A stretch of DNA of 64,000 nucleotides, taken from contig NZ_CALXEG010000001.1 of NCBI RefSeq assembly GCF_944387275.1, positions 79,006 through 143,005 of the forward strand, read 5' to 3'. Positions within the stretch are counted from its first letter, which is position 1, and each line of letters opens with the position of its first letter. Positions 7,854 through 15,779 of the stretch are shown here, one piece after another. The position numbers were made by a program, and so were the translations under genes. Below the pieces are notes generated by a model. The model was not told the origin of the DNA. It saw only the letters and a list, made by a program, of their open reading frames with translations, and searched no databases. Origin of the DNA: an uncultured Pseudoflavonifractor sp. GTDB lineage: Bacteria; Bacillota; Clostridia; Oscillospirales; Oscillospiraceae.

Positions 7854-10800
7854 CCTGTTTTCCGCCGTGCTGCCCGCCCTGTTCCAGGCAGTGCTGGCCA
7901 TGAGCCTGACCGCCGCCGCGGCGGCCCTGGCGGTGCTGCTCATCCGGGCTGTCATGCGGATACTGGAAGTCCCCAGGGCCATTGTGTTCCTGTTGTGGGC
8001 GGTGGTGCTGTTCCGCATGGTGTGCCCGGTGTCCTTCTCCAGCAATTGGAGCCTGCTCTCCCTCTTCCCTGCGGCAGAGGAACAGGTGGCCGGCTTCTCC
8101 GACGGCGATATGAGCGGCAACCAGGTCATCTGGGACAGCCCCCAGAACCACGATCGTTATCAGGCCGGCGTGGCCGCCGGAGGGACCGTCATCTCCCCCG
8201 CCCCGGAGGATGGCGGCGGTTCCTATGTGGTCACCGGGCCGGACGGCGCCTCTCCCCCCGCCACCGTGGAGACCGACGTGCTGCCTGTGCTGTCCGTCAT
8301 TTGGGCCCTGGGCGTGCTGGCGCTGTGGCTGTGGAGCCTGCTGTCCTGGCTGCGCCTGCGTCTGAAGCTGTCCGCCGCCGTCCGCACCCCGGACGGCGCC
8401 TGGGAGAGCGACCGGGTGGACTCCCCCTTTGTGCTGGGCTTCTTTCCGCCCAAAATCTATCTTCCCCTGGGCCTGACCGGGGACACCCGGCGGTATGTCC
8501 TGCTCCATGAGCGCTCCCACATCCGCCGGGGGGACCATATTGTCAAGGTGCTGGCCTTTCTTGCCCTGGCCGTCCACTGGTTCAACCCCCTGCTGTGGGT
8601 CAGCTGGTTCCTCTCCTGCCGGGACATGGAGTCCGCCTGTGACGAGGCCGTCCTCCGCCGCAGCCCGGAGGATATTCGTAAAAACTATTCTGCCGCCCTG
8701 CTCTCCCTGGCCGTCGCCCACCCTCTGCGGGTGCCCCTGGCCTTTGGGGAGAACGACGTAAAGGTCCGGGTGAAGGGCGCCCTCCGGTGGAAGCGGCCCG
8801 CCGCCGCCCTGGTGGTGGTGGCTCTGGCGGCGCTGCTGGCCTCCTGCTACATGCTGGCCGCCAACCCGGCCCAGGTGCCCGACACCGCCCCTGATCTGAC
8901 CGTCACGGTTGAAGGTTCTTCCACCACCCTCGCCCCTGAAACCGGCGTCCTGGACTGGGACAGCGTCCCCCTCTTTACCGGCGCGGTGGCCGCTTCGGTG
9001 GAGCTGTCCTTCCCCGACAGCCCGCCCGACACGCTGGAGGCGGAGGACCTGCTCCTCTCCGCCCAGGACGCCCCCTCTCAGTCCCTGGATGTCTCGCTGG
9101 ATGCGGACGGCTCGGCCGCCTTTGCCCTCCGGTCCCATGAGGCCTCCACCGGCACAGGCACCGAGCTGCGGGGGATTCGCCTCATTGCCCGCTGGGGCAG
9201 CGGTGCCCGGGCCCTCACCGTCCGGTACACCTTCCGGGTGCGCCTGCCCTCCACTCAGACCGGCGTGGACCGGGCCGAGCCCGCCGTGGTGGCGGGCGGT
9301 CAGGAGCTGTCCCTGCGGAGCAGCTCTCCTTTCTCCACGCTACAGGAGACCCAGCCCCTGGTCCTTACCGATGCGGATGCCCTCATCTCCCTGTCCAACC
9401 CCACCGACGCTGTGGGGTATACGGTGGAGCTCTACGCCCTGAATGCGAGCACCTATACGGAGGCAGGCGACCCCCTGAGCCGGATGGGCGCCCAGTCCAC
9501 GGACGGCGATGCCAGCCTGTCCTCCGGCGTGGCCTTCTACCTGCCCGAGGACGCCCCCGGCGGCCTGCTGGGCCTGCGGCTGACCTACCAGTATCCCAGC
9601 GGCGCCACCAAGAGCTGGATTGGCCTGCTGGAGCTGAAGGGGGGCGCACAACCGCCCCAGTGTGTCTTTGGGGACGACGGCCTGCCCTACCTCCGCTACC
9701 CCGGTGCAGAGGACCTCACTCCCCTGCTGTCCCTCCTGCCCGCTCCGACCGAATGGGCCGGGCAGGACCTGGGCGGCCGCAATGAGATGGAGACCCTGTC
9801 GGACCTGGAGGCCGCCACGGTTCAGATGGGCTTCACCACGGCCAGCGAGGGCTGGGCGGTGGTGGGCGTCGGCGCCGGTACGGGCAGTGCGGACACCTAT
9901 TTTTACCGCACCCACGACGGCGGCTACACTTGGACAGAGTACAGCCACCCGGACACCCAGTGGTACATCGAGCGCGCCGCCTTCTCCGACCCGGACCACG
10001 GCGTCCTCTGTGAGGGGCTCTTCAACCGCGCGCCCATCTATGTCACCTGGGACGGCGGCCAGACCTGGCGGGAGCTGGACATCTCTTTGATTTACGACCA
10101 GGCCTACCCGGAGGACATCCCCGCCGACGCCCTCTATACGGTGGACTCTCTTCAGCTCTGCGGCAGCTGGGGCGTGCTCACCCTGAGCGGCGAGGGTCTG
10201 CCGCCCCTGTGCGTCTGGACCTCGGACAACTGGGACACCTTCTCCCTCCTCCGGGGCGGGGTGCTGCCCGTCGGGGATGAGGCGGCCTACGAGGCCCACT
10301 CCCTGGAGCTGGACGAGTATGCCTGCCCCGTCCTGTCCCTGTATCTGCTGGACAGCGGAGGCAACTCCACCGAGACCGCCACCCTCCGGTGGGACGGCTC
10401 CTGGACCCGGGGTGTGGACATCGGCGACCCGTCAGCCTTGACCGCCGCCGACCTGCCCGACCCGGACAGCCTGTATATCAACGGCGTGAAGCGTTCCTTT
10501 GACGACCCCCAGGTATGGGAGACCTCCCCCATCCGCATTCTGGGCGACCTGCCCAAGATGGACATCACCCTCTACGGGCTCAACGAGACCGTCACCGGCC
10601 AGAGCGGCATGCTCCTGCGCCATAGGGACCGGGTGGCCTACTTCCCCGACCTCACCTACAACGCCGGTCCCCAGATCCTCCCCGCCACTCTGGCCACGGC
10701 CGACTACGACGGGGACGGCGCCCATGAGCTGGCCGCCGTGGTATCCGCCGGGACCGGCACAGGGGTCAGCACCTGGAATCTACACATCTTCCAGCTCCAG

Positions 10801-11910
10801 GACAGCAACTTCGGCCAGGTCTCCAGCCTCTCCTGGCAGGACCTGGGCCAGGCGGTGAACGCCCAGCTGGACAGCTCCGCCCGCCGGGAGGGCGACACAG
10901 CCCTTCTCGCCATTACCTGGCCCAAGGGTCAGGTGGAGTGCGACATTACCAGCCTGACCGACCCGTCGGAAGACCTGTCGGGAATGAAAGCAGCCGCCGG
11001 CGACATCAACGCCTTTGACCTGTCCGCCGTTCCCATCCGGGCCACCTGTGAGTTGATGGTCCGGAACACCCTGGGCTATGTAGCCACCTATACCGCCCAG
11101 CTGTCCTTTGACGGCTCCGTCTTCCATCTGGACCCGGGCTCCAGCGCCCTGACCCTCTATCCGGATACACTGCCTGACGTGCCGGTATACACCTGGGCGG
11201 AGGACACCGGCAGCTATGCCGTCGAGAACACCCCCACCCGCTCGGAGATTCTGGCTGAGTATGGATTTACCTGGGATGATATGTATTATGTCTACTACAC
11301 CCCGCTGGATGATACCCTGCAGCTTCAGCTCTGGTTTGACCCTGAGACGGGCAGGGGCTGCGGCTTCCGATATGTATGGGAGAGCGGAGACAATCCTCTG
11401 GCCATTCCCTATATCTATGCCTTCGGGTTCCATAGCACCACCGCCCCCGCAGCGTCGGACGACCCCTATGAATGCGGTCTGTTGGGCAACGCCGGGGCCT
11501 ACTCGGTCCTGACCCCCTGGGGCACCGACGGGACGGAACTGGAGCTGGTATCCGGTTTCCGCTCCGACTGGTCCTTCCAGCCCGACGGCAGGCCGGAGGA
11601 ATTCCGCACCACCGGGGTGGATGCGTCAGGCAATGAGGTGGACGTGCTGAACGTGACCTTCTCCTATTGGGACGACGGTTCCCTTCTGGGCAAGTCCTAT
11701 TACCTCAACCAGGAGCTCTTCGGTACCACCTACTTCAGCACACAGATGTACTACACCTCCTACAAGCGGCTGGCCTATGCCCGCACCTACATCACCCACG
11801 GCAGCCTGCAGTTCTTCTATCTCTACGACGGGGAAAACACCTCTCCCAGCTACTGCCTCATGCTGGACGACAACGCCGGGCTCTGTTTCCCCACCCTGTT
11901 CACCTACTGA
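7846..11910 (+). CDS. BlaR1/MecR1-like M56 metalloprotease fused to a very large extracytoplasmic sensor
   Basis: 1354 aa, far longer than BlaR1/MecR1 (about 580-600 aa). Residues 1-340 hold the M56 membrane protease: helices near 5-32, 45-65, 145-170 and 322-340, with the zinc site H221-E-R-S-H225 followed by RRGDH and a downstream ESACDEAVLRR acidic helix. The remaining ~1000 residues should lie outside the membrane. They include Asp-box/BNR-like repeats (THDGGYTW near 690, TWDGGQTW near 735) and a Ca-binding-like ADYDGDGAHELA near 952 (FG-GAP/VCBS style). No penicillin-binding SxxK domain is evident. Inference: it detects an envelope or carbohydrate cue and relieves the BlaI-like repressor. 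Confidence 0.85.
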   Translation: MSNLFSAVLPALFQAVLAMSLTAAAAALAVLLIRAVMRILEVPRAIVFLLWAVVLFRMVCPVSFSSNWSLLSLFPAAEEQVAGFSDGDMSGNQVIWDSPQNHDRYQAGVAAGGTVISPAPEDGGGSYVVTGPDGASPPATVETDVLPVLSVIWALGVLALWLWSLLSWLRLRLKLSAAVRTPDGAWESDRVDSPFVLGFFPPKIYLPLGLTGDTRRYVLLHERSHIRRGDHIVKVLAFLALAVHWFNPLLWVSWFLSCRDMESACDEAVLRRSPEDIRKNYSAALLSLAVAHPLRVPLAFGENDVKVRVKGALRWKRPAAALVVVALAALLASCYMLAANPAQVPDTAPDLTVTVEGSSTTLAPETGVLDWDSVPLFTGAVAASVELSFPDSPPDTLEAEDLLLSAQDAPSQSLDVSLDADGSAAFALRSHEASTGTGTELRGIRLIARWGSGARALTVRYTFRVRLPSTQTGVDRAEPAVVAGGQELSLRSSSPFSTLQETQPLVLTDADALISLSNPTDAVGYTVELYALNASTYTEAGDPLSRMGAQSTDGDASLSSGVAFYLPEDAPGGLLGLRLTYQYPSGATKSWIGLLELKGGAQPPQCVFGDDGLPYLRYPGAEDLTPLLSLLPAPTEWAGQDLGGRNEMETLSDLEAATVQMGFTTASEGWAVVGVGAGTGSADTYFYRTHDGGYTWTEYSHPDTQWYIERAAFSDPDHGVLCEGLFNRAPIYVTWDGGQTWRELDISLIYDQAYPEDIPADALYTVDSLQLCGSWGVLTLSGEGLPPLCVWTSDNWDTFSLLRGGVLPVGDEAAYEAHSLELDEYACPVLSLYLLDSGGNSTETATLRWDGSWTRGVDIGDPSALTAADLPDPDSLYINGVKRSFDDPQVWETSPIRILGDLPKMDITLYGLNETVTGQSGMLLRHRDRVAYFPDLTYNAGPQILPATLATADYDGDGAHELAAVVSAGTGTGVSTWNLHIFQLQDSNFGQVSSLSWQDLGQAVNAQLDSSARREGDTALLAITWPKGQVECDITSLTDPSEDLSGMKAAAGDINAFDLSAVPIRATCELMVRNTLGYVATYTAQLSFDGSVFHLDPGSSALTLYPDTLPDVPVYTWAEDTGSYAVENTPTRSEILAEYGFTWDDMYYVYYTPLDDTLQLQLWFDPETGRGCGFRYVWESGDNPLAIPYIYAFGFHSTTAPAASDDPYECGLLGNAGAYSVLTPWGTDGTELELVSGFRSDWSFQPDGRPEEFRTTGVDASGNEVDVLNVTFSYWDDGSLLGKSYYLNQELFGTTYFSTQMYYTSYKRLAYARTYITHGSLQFFYLYDGENTSPSYCLMLDDNAGLCFPTLFTY

Positions 11911-11916
11911 CCCCTT

Positions 11917-11955
11917 CCGGCCCGCCGCGCTCCCCGGCGGGCCGGAAATTTTCTG
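11917..11955 (+). terminator. Probable terminator after the M56 sensor gene
   Basis: Perfect 10-bp stem CCGGCCCGCC / GGCGGGCCGG followed by a discontinuous T-rich tail (AAATTTTCTGTTTT). Some read-through into the sigma factor gene is plausible. Confidence 0.6.
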
Positions 11956-12016
11956 TTTTGTGCGAATAAAACCGGGCCTCTTTTCGTCATAAAAGGTAGA
12001 GAGAGGAGGGCGGCCC

Positions 12017-12523
12017 ATGACGGAACATCAGCTCAACAGCTTATTCTCCGCGCTGCGGCGTGGGGATCGTGAGGCCTTCCACACCCTCTATGAGGCCCTG
12101 TCCCCGCCGGTCTACACCGTGCTGCTCCGGCTGGTGGGAGACCGGCAGAGCACCGAGGATTTGCTCCAGGAGACCTTTCTCAGGCTCTACCGGTCGCCGC
12201 CCGGCCCGGAGGTGTCCCACCCCAGGGCGTGGGTGTTTCAGGTGGCCCGCAACCTGGCGGTGGACCACCTCCGCGCCCGCAGGGCCTCCCTTCCTCTAGA
12301 GGACAGCGGCCTGACCGTTCCCCAGCCCGACCTGGACCTGGGGCTGGACGTGGAGGCCGCCCTGGCCCGGCTCTCCCCGGAGGACCGCCTGTTGGTGAGC
12401 CTGCACCTCAACGGCGGGCTCCGCTTTCGGGAGTGCGCCCGGCTTCTGGGCATTCCCCTGGGCACGGCCCTGCGGCGCTACCACACCGCCATGGGGCGGG
12501 TGCGGGATTATCTGAACGGATGA
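12017..12523 (+). CDS. ECF-type RNA polymerase sigma factor
   Basis: 168 aa. Region 2 (residues 10-80: DREAFHTLYEALSPPVY, DLLQETFLRLYR, ARNLAVDHLRAR) and region 4 (LSPEDRLLVSLHLNGGLRFRECARLLGIPLGTALRRYHTA). It directs polymerase to a small regulon. GGAGGGCGGCCC lies upstream of the ATG. A type I membrane protein follows 15 bases downstream. No zinc-finger anti-sigma factor is adjacent, unlike the other ECF pair in this window, so that membrane protein is the natural candidate partner. Confidence 0.9.
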   Translation: MTEHQLNSLFSALRRGDREAFHTLYEALSPPVYTVLLRLVGDRQSTEDLLQETFLRLYRSPPGPEVSHPRAWVFQVARNLAVDHLRARRASLPLEDSGLTVPQPDLDLGLDVEAALARLSPEDRLLVSLHLNGGLRFRECARLLGIPLGTALRRYHTAMGRVRDYLNG

Positions 12524-12538
12524 CGATTGGAGGTACTT

Positions 12539-13339
12539 ATGAAACTGCGCGCTGTTTTTCTCGTCATACTTCTTCTGGCGGCACTGTTCCTGCCCGCTTC
12601 CAGGGCGGAGGCAAAGGCGGACATCCCGGCCTCCGCCCTGGCGCTGCTGGAGCGCTGGGAGGATGAGGGCTACCCGGACATGGTGGGCGGCACCTGGGTG
12701 AACGAGGCTGCCAACTCTGTGGTCGTGGCGGTGGTGGACGGGGACCAGTCCGCCATAGACTCCATCATTGCCCAGGCGGGCAGCGCCGACGGCCTGTCCT
12801 TTGCCTCCTGCCGCTGGTCCCGGGCTCAGCTGCTGGAGGTCCATGCCGCCCTCTCCCAGCTGGTGGGCGCGGAGGGCAGCCCGGTCCTCGTCGTAGGGCT
12901 GGGCAACCGGGGCAATGATTTCAGCACAAATGGCCAGCCCTGCGTCCATGTTGACATCACCACTCTGGACGGCCGGGAGGCGGCCGACGCCTATGCCGCC
13001 CGCATTGAGGAGGAGTACGGCGACATGGTGGAGGTGTCGGTGGGGCCCTATCAAATTACCACTACCGTGGGTGTGGAGGCGCCCGCCCTGCCCCAGCCCT
13101 TTCTCCCCGCCCGGCAGACCCAGCCCGACCTGACCTGGTGCCTTATCCCCCTCCTGTTCCTGCTGGTGCTGTTCCTGGTCTTTCCCCTCCGCCGGATGCT
13201 GCTCCAGCCCGCCGGGCGGCCTCCGGTGACAGGCGAACGCCCCATGACCCGCCGCCGTGCCGCCCGGGCGGTGCGGGACAGCGGCGCCCTGCCCAGCCAA
13301 ACGGTCTGGGCCTCCATCCGGCGGGAGCTGTCGCTTTGA
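12539..13339 (+). CDS. Single-pass membrane protein, candidate partner or anti-sigma factor of the ECF sigma
   Basis: 266 aa, not recognised as a known family. Signal peptide at residues 1-26; an extracytoplasmic domain of about 170 residues with a repeated V/I-rich alternation (VVVAVVDGD, VLVVGLGNR) and two cysteines; one membrane helix near 201-221 (CLIPLLFLLVLFLVFPLRR); then a basic cytoplasmic tail of about 45 residues ending VWASIRRELSL. ATG 12539 has GGAGG 5 bases upstream, so the earlier TTG at 12527 is rejected. Tight spacing behind the sigma gene and the cytoplasmic tail make sigma control plausible; no ZAS or RsgI motif is seen. Confidence 0.7.
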   Translation: MKLRAVFLVILLLAALFLPASRAEAKADIPASALALLERWEDEGYPDMVGGTWVNEAANSVVVAVVDGDQSAIDSIIAQAGSADGLSFASCRWSRAQLLEVHAALSQLVGAEGSPVLVVGLGNRGNDFSTNGQPCVHVDITTLDGREAADAYAARIEEEYGDMVEVSVGPYQITTTVGVEAPALPQPFLPARQTQPDLTWCLIPLLFLLVLFLVFPLRRMLLQPAGRPPVTGERPMTRRRAARAVRDSGALPSQTVWASIRRELSL

Positions 13340-13442
13340 GGCCCGTTTTTCAATCCGATTCGTACTTTTATTTATTCATATAACATTTTGTATTCTATTT
13401 TCCTTTGCTTCCTCATATTTTTCCGTCTCTGGACTTCCGTCC

Positions 13443-13471
13443 TTGCGGCCTGGGAATTCAGACTGTATAAT
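13443..13471 (+). promoter_or_regulatory. Promoter of the degV-like gene
   Basis: TTGCGG (13443-13448), 17-bp spacer, TATAAT (13466-13471). The -35 region CTTGCGGCCTGGG is identical to that of the promoter at 55178. Confidence 0.65.
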
Positions 13472-13528
13472 AGTGACGGAATTGTATTTGTGCGGCGGCT
13501 GCCGCACGGGAAATAAAGGAGTGTTATC

Positions 13529-14398
13529 ATGAGCGGTTATCAGATCATCACCGACGCCACCACAGACCTGACCGAGGCCTGGGCCAACCAGATCGGTGTG
13601 GAGATCATCCCCATGGAGTGCCAGCTGGGCGGTGTGCCCTACACCTTCGGCCCTGGCGGCAATATCACCAGCGAGGCCTTCTTTGCCGGCATGCGTGAGG
13701 GCAAGATGGGTTCCACCTCCCAGATCAACCCCACGGTCTATGAGGAGCACTTTACCCGCTGCCTGGAGCAGGGGCTGGACGTGCTGTACATCTGCTTCTC
13801 CTCCGGCCTGTCGGGCACCATCCAGGCGGCCAAGATCTGCATGGAGGATCTGCGGGAGAAGTACCCGGACCGGAAGCTGATCTGTGTGGACTCCCTGGCC
13901 GCCTCCGCCGGCGAGGGTATGCTGGTGACCGGCGCTGCCGCCCAGCGGGACGCCGGATTGAGTGTGGAGGAGCTGGCCGCCTGGGTGGAGGACCACAGGC
14001 AGAACGTGGCCCACTGGTTCACGGTGGAGGATCTGAACCACCTGCGCCGGGGCGGGCGCATCTCCGCCGCCACTGCCGTGGTGGGCTCCGCCCTCCAGAT
14101 CAAGCCGGTGATGCACTGCGACAGCGAGGGCCATCTGACCAACACCGCCAAGGCCCGGGGCAGGAAGAACTCCATGCTGGCCCTCATCGACCACATGGAC
14201 AAGGACTGGACGCCGGAGGTCAACCGCCAGGTGTTCCTCTGCCACGGCGACTGTCTGGCGGACGCCGAGTTCATGAAGGCCACCATTCTGGAGCGGCACC
14301 CTGACGCGGACATCACCATCTTCCACATGGGCCCCATCATCGGCGCCCACACCGGTCCCGGCGTCATCGCCCTGTTCTACTGGGGCACGGGCCGGTAA
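13529..14398 (+). CDS. DegV family fatty-acid-binding protein
   Basis: 289 aa. Members of this fold bind long-chain fatty acids and, in Gram-positive bacteria, FakB-type members present them to the kinase FakA. Typical features are an N-terminal IITDATTDLTE strand, GSTSQINP, the CFSSGLSGTIQAA loop, the FTVEDLNHLRRGGRIS region and a C-terminal HMGPIIGAHTGPGVIALFYWG. No fakA is adjacent. RBS AAAGGAG and ATG are clear, and the gene appears monocistronic between its promoter and terminator. Confidence 0.92.
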   Translation: MSGYQIITDATTDLTEAWANQIGVEIIPMECQLGGVPYTFGPGGNITSEAFFAGMREGKMGSTSQINPTVYEEHFTRCLEQGLDVLYICFSSGLSGTIQAAKICMEDLREKYPDRKLICVDSLAASAGEGMLVTGAAAQRDAGLSVEELAAWVEDHRQNVAHWFTVEDLNHLRRGGRISAATAVVGSALQIKPVMHCDSEGHLTNTAKARGRKNSMLALIDHMDKDWTPEVNRQVFLCHGDCLADAEFMKATILERHPDADITIFHMGPIIGAHTGPGVIALFYWGTGR

Positions 14399-14422
14399 CC
14401 GGGAGAGCAAACACAGCGGATA

Positions 14423-14457
14423 AAAAGCGGCAAATCCCAATGGGATTTGCCGCTTTT
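14423..14457 (+). terminator. Intrinsic terminator
   Basis: A 16-bp perfect stem (14423-14438 with 14442-14457) with T-run end just after the degV-like gene; the A-run makes it usable from the minus strand too. Confidence 0.9.
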
Positions 14458-14508
14458 CTCTGTTATGTATTGTTTACCTGCCGGGCATTCGGATAAAAGC
14501 GCATTGGC

Positions 14509-14640
14509 TCATATCGGCAGCCGCCGTGAAGGCGCAGGGGCGATATGGGTGGCATATCTCCTGATTTCTATCGCGTCCTCCAAAATCCAATCATTCTGAT
14601 TCGATTTTGGTATTGCCCGGTCCCATCGCTCCATCTCCAT
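14509..14640 (-). CDS. Possible 43-residue protein downstream of the GNAT gene
   Basis: An ORF beginning MEMERWDRAIPKSNQNDWIL starts 5 bases after the GNAT stop codon and ends at a TGA. Amino-acid content looks protein-like, and the spacing would allow translational coupling. No separate ribosome binding site is obvious. It could be a small real gene, the remnant of a longer one, or chance. Confidence 0.35.
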   Translation of the reverse strand: MEMERWDRAIPKSNQNDWILEDAIEIRRYATHIAPAPSRRLPI

Positions 14641-14645
14641 ACCGG

Positions 14646-15581
14646 TCAGTCTCCGCTTGCCGGATATGCGTAGGTCCTTCCCAGCGGGATCTGGAACCCG
14701 AGGGCTTGATACATCTGCTCATCGCAGGGCGCGCAGGTGACGCTCAGGCTGGCCACACCCTCTTCCCTGCACCACTTCTGCGCCGCCTCCGCCAGCATCC
14801 GGGCAATGCCCTTTCCGCGAAAGACCGGCTCAATATAGAAGTCCTCAAAGGTTCCTGTATCCCCGCAGGCGAAGGTGGAAAAGGCAGTCGCCACGCTGCA
14901 CATCCCCACGGCGCGATAGCCCCGCTTTGCAAGGAAGTATGTGATTTTCCCGTGGGAGACCGCCTGTTCCAGGCGGCGTTTCTTCTCTTCCGAGAGCATT
15001 TCCTCCCCGATTTCACAGAGGAATCCGTTCTCCAGCTTTTTCAGCTGCCAGTCTCCGCCGTCGGTCAGACGTTCAATACGGATCGGCAGCGCCTCTTCCG
15101 GCGGCAGCAGCATCAACGGCATGCCCCACTCGTCCGCTCCGTTCCTCCGGAAGCCCAGCCGTCCCCAGAAGCGCTGGCGCTGGGGGGTGTCACAGTTCAG
15201 CTCCACGTAGGCAGCCCCCATGGACCTGGCCCAGGCCAAAAAACGCTCTCCGCATTTTGTCCCGGTGCCGTTTCCCCGAAATTCCGGGAATACGCAGAAC
15301 TCGCACAGAAAGCACTTGCCGTCCTCCGTGTGATACAGCACCGGCAGCGCCAGGCCGATGTCCTCTCCGTTCCGGCGCAGCAGCAGGTAATAGCAGCGGT
15401 CCTGCTGCCGCTCATGGAGAGCGTCCATATGAGCGCGGTATTGGTCGTCCAGGAAATGGGCCCGCGCTCCGCTGTCCGGGCCGGGAAAGATGTCCCGGCT
15501 GAAATAGGCCCGGAGCTGGCCCCAAAAGAATGCGATCTCCTGTTCTGTAACGGCTTCTCGGATGGTGATTTCGTTTTTCAT
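14646..15581 (-). CDS. Tandem GNAT acetyltransferase
   Basis: 311 aa from ATG 15581 with GGAGGAG 5 bases upstream; an upstream in-frame start at 15659 has no site. It holds two GNAT domains. The first (residues 1-150) has the acetyl-CoA loop CVFPEFRGNGTGTKC and the ending RFWGRLGFRRNG. The second (about 155-311) has YIEPVFRGKGIARML and QMYQALGFQ. Such tandem enzymes acetylate small molecules or antibiotics, with one domain often inactive; the substrate cannot be told here. Confidence 0.85.
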   Translation of the reverse strand: MKNEITIREAVTEQEIAFFWGQLRAYFSRDIFPGPDSGARAHFLDDQYRAHMDALHERQQDRCYYLLLRRNGEDIGLALPVLYHTEDGKCFLCEFCVFPEFRGNGTGTKCGERFLAWARSMGAAYVELNCDTPQRQRFWGRLGFRRNGADEWGMPLMLLPPEEALPIRIERLTDGGDWQLKKLENGFLCEIGEEMLSEEKKRRLEQAVSHGKITYFLAKRGYRAVGMCSVATAFSTFACGDTGTFEDFYIEPVFRGKGIARMLAEAAQKWCREEGVASLSVTCAPCDEQMYQALGFQIPLGRTYAYPASGD

Positions 15582-15736
15582 CTGTTCTCCTCCAAATGTC
15601 GATTGGAGGGTTAGGAAGCGTGAACCCTCCATACACGATTCATCTTCATAAACGACCATCCTTTCCCTGTTATGATTTGCACGGCTGTGCGTAACAAATA
15701 CAGTTTACCATCCCCACAGGAGCAATGCAACCCGCG

Positions 15737-15778
15737 AAAAAAGGCGGTACCCGACATCAAACCGGGTACCGCCTTTTG
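15737..15778. terminator. Intrinsic terminator of the ABC exporter operon
   Basis: A 13-bp perfect stem (15741-15753 with 15763-15775). The A-run on the left gives a U-tract on the minus-strand transcript that ends with the exporter gene at 15780. Confidence 0.9.
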
Positions 15779-15779
15779 T

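Noticed and set aside
11956..12016. ECF-type autoregulated promoter (CGTC at 11985-11988) before the sigma factor
   Set aside because: No AAC-type -35 element is present at the required 16-17 base spacing.
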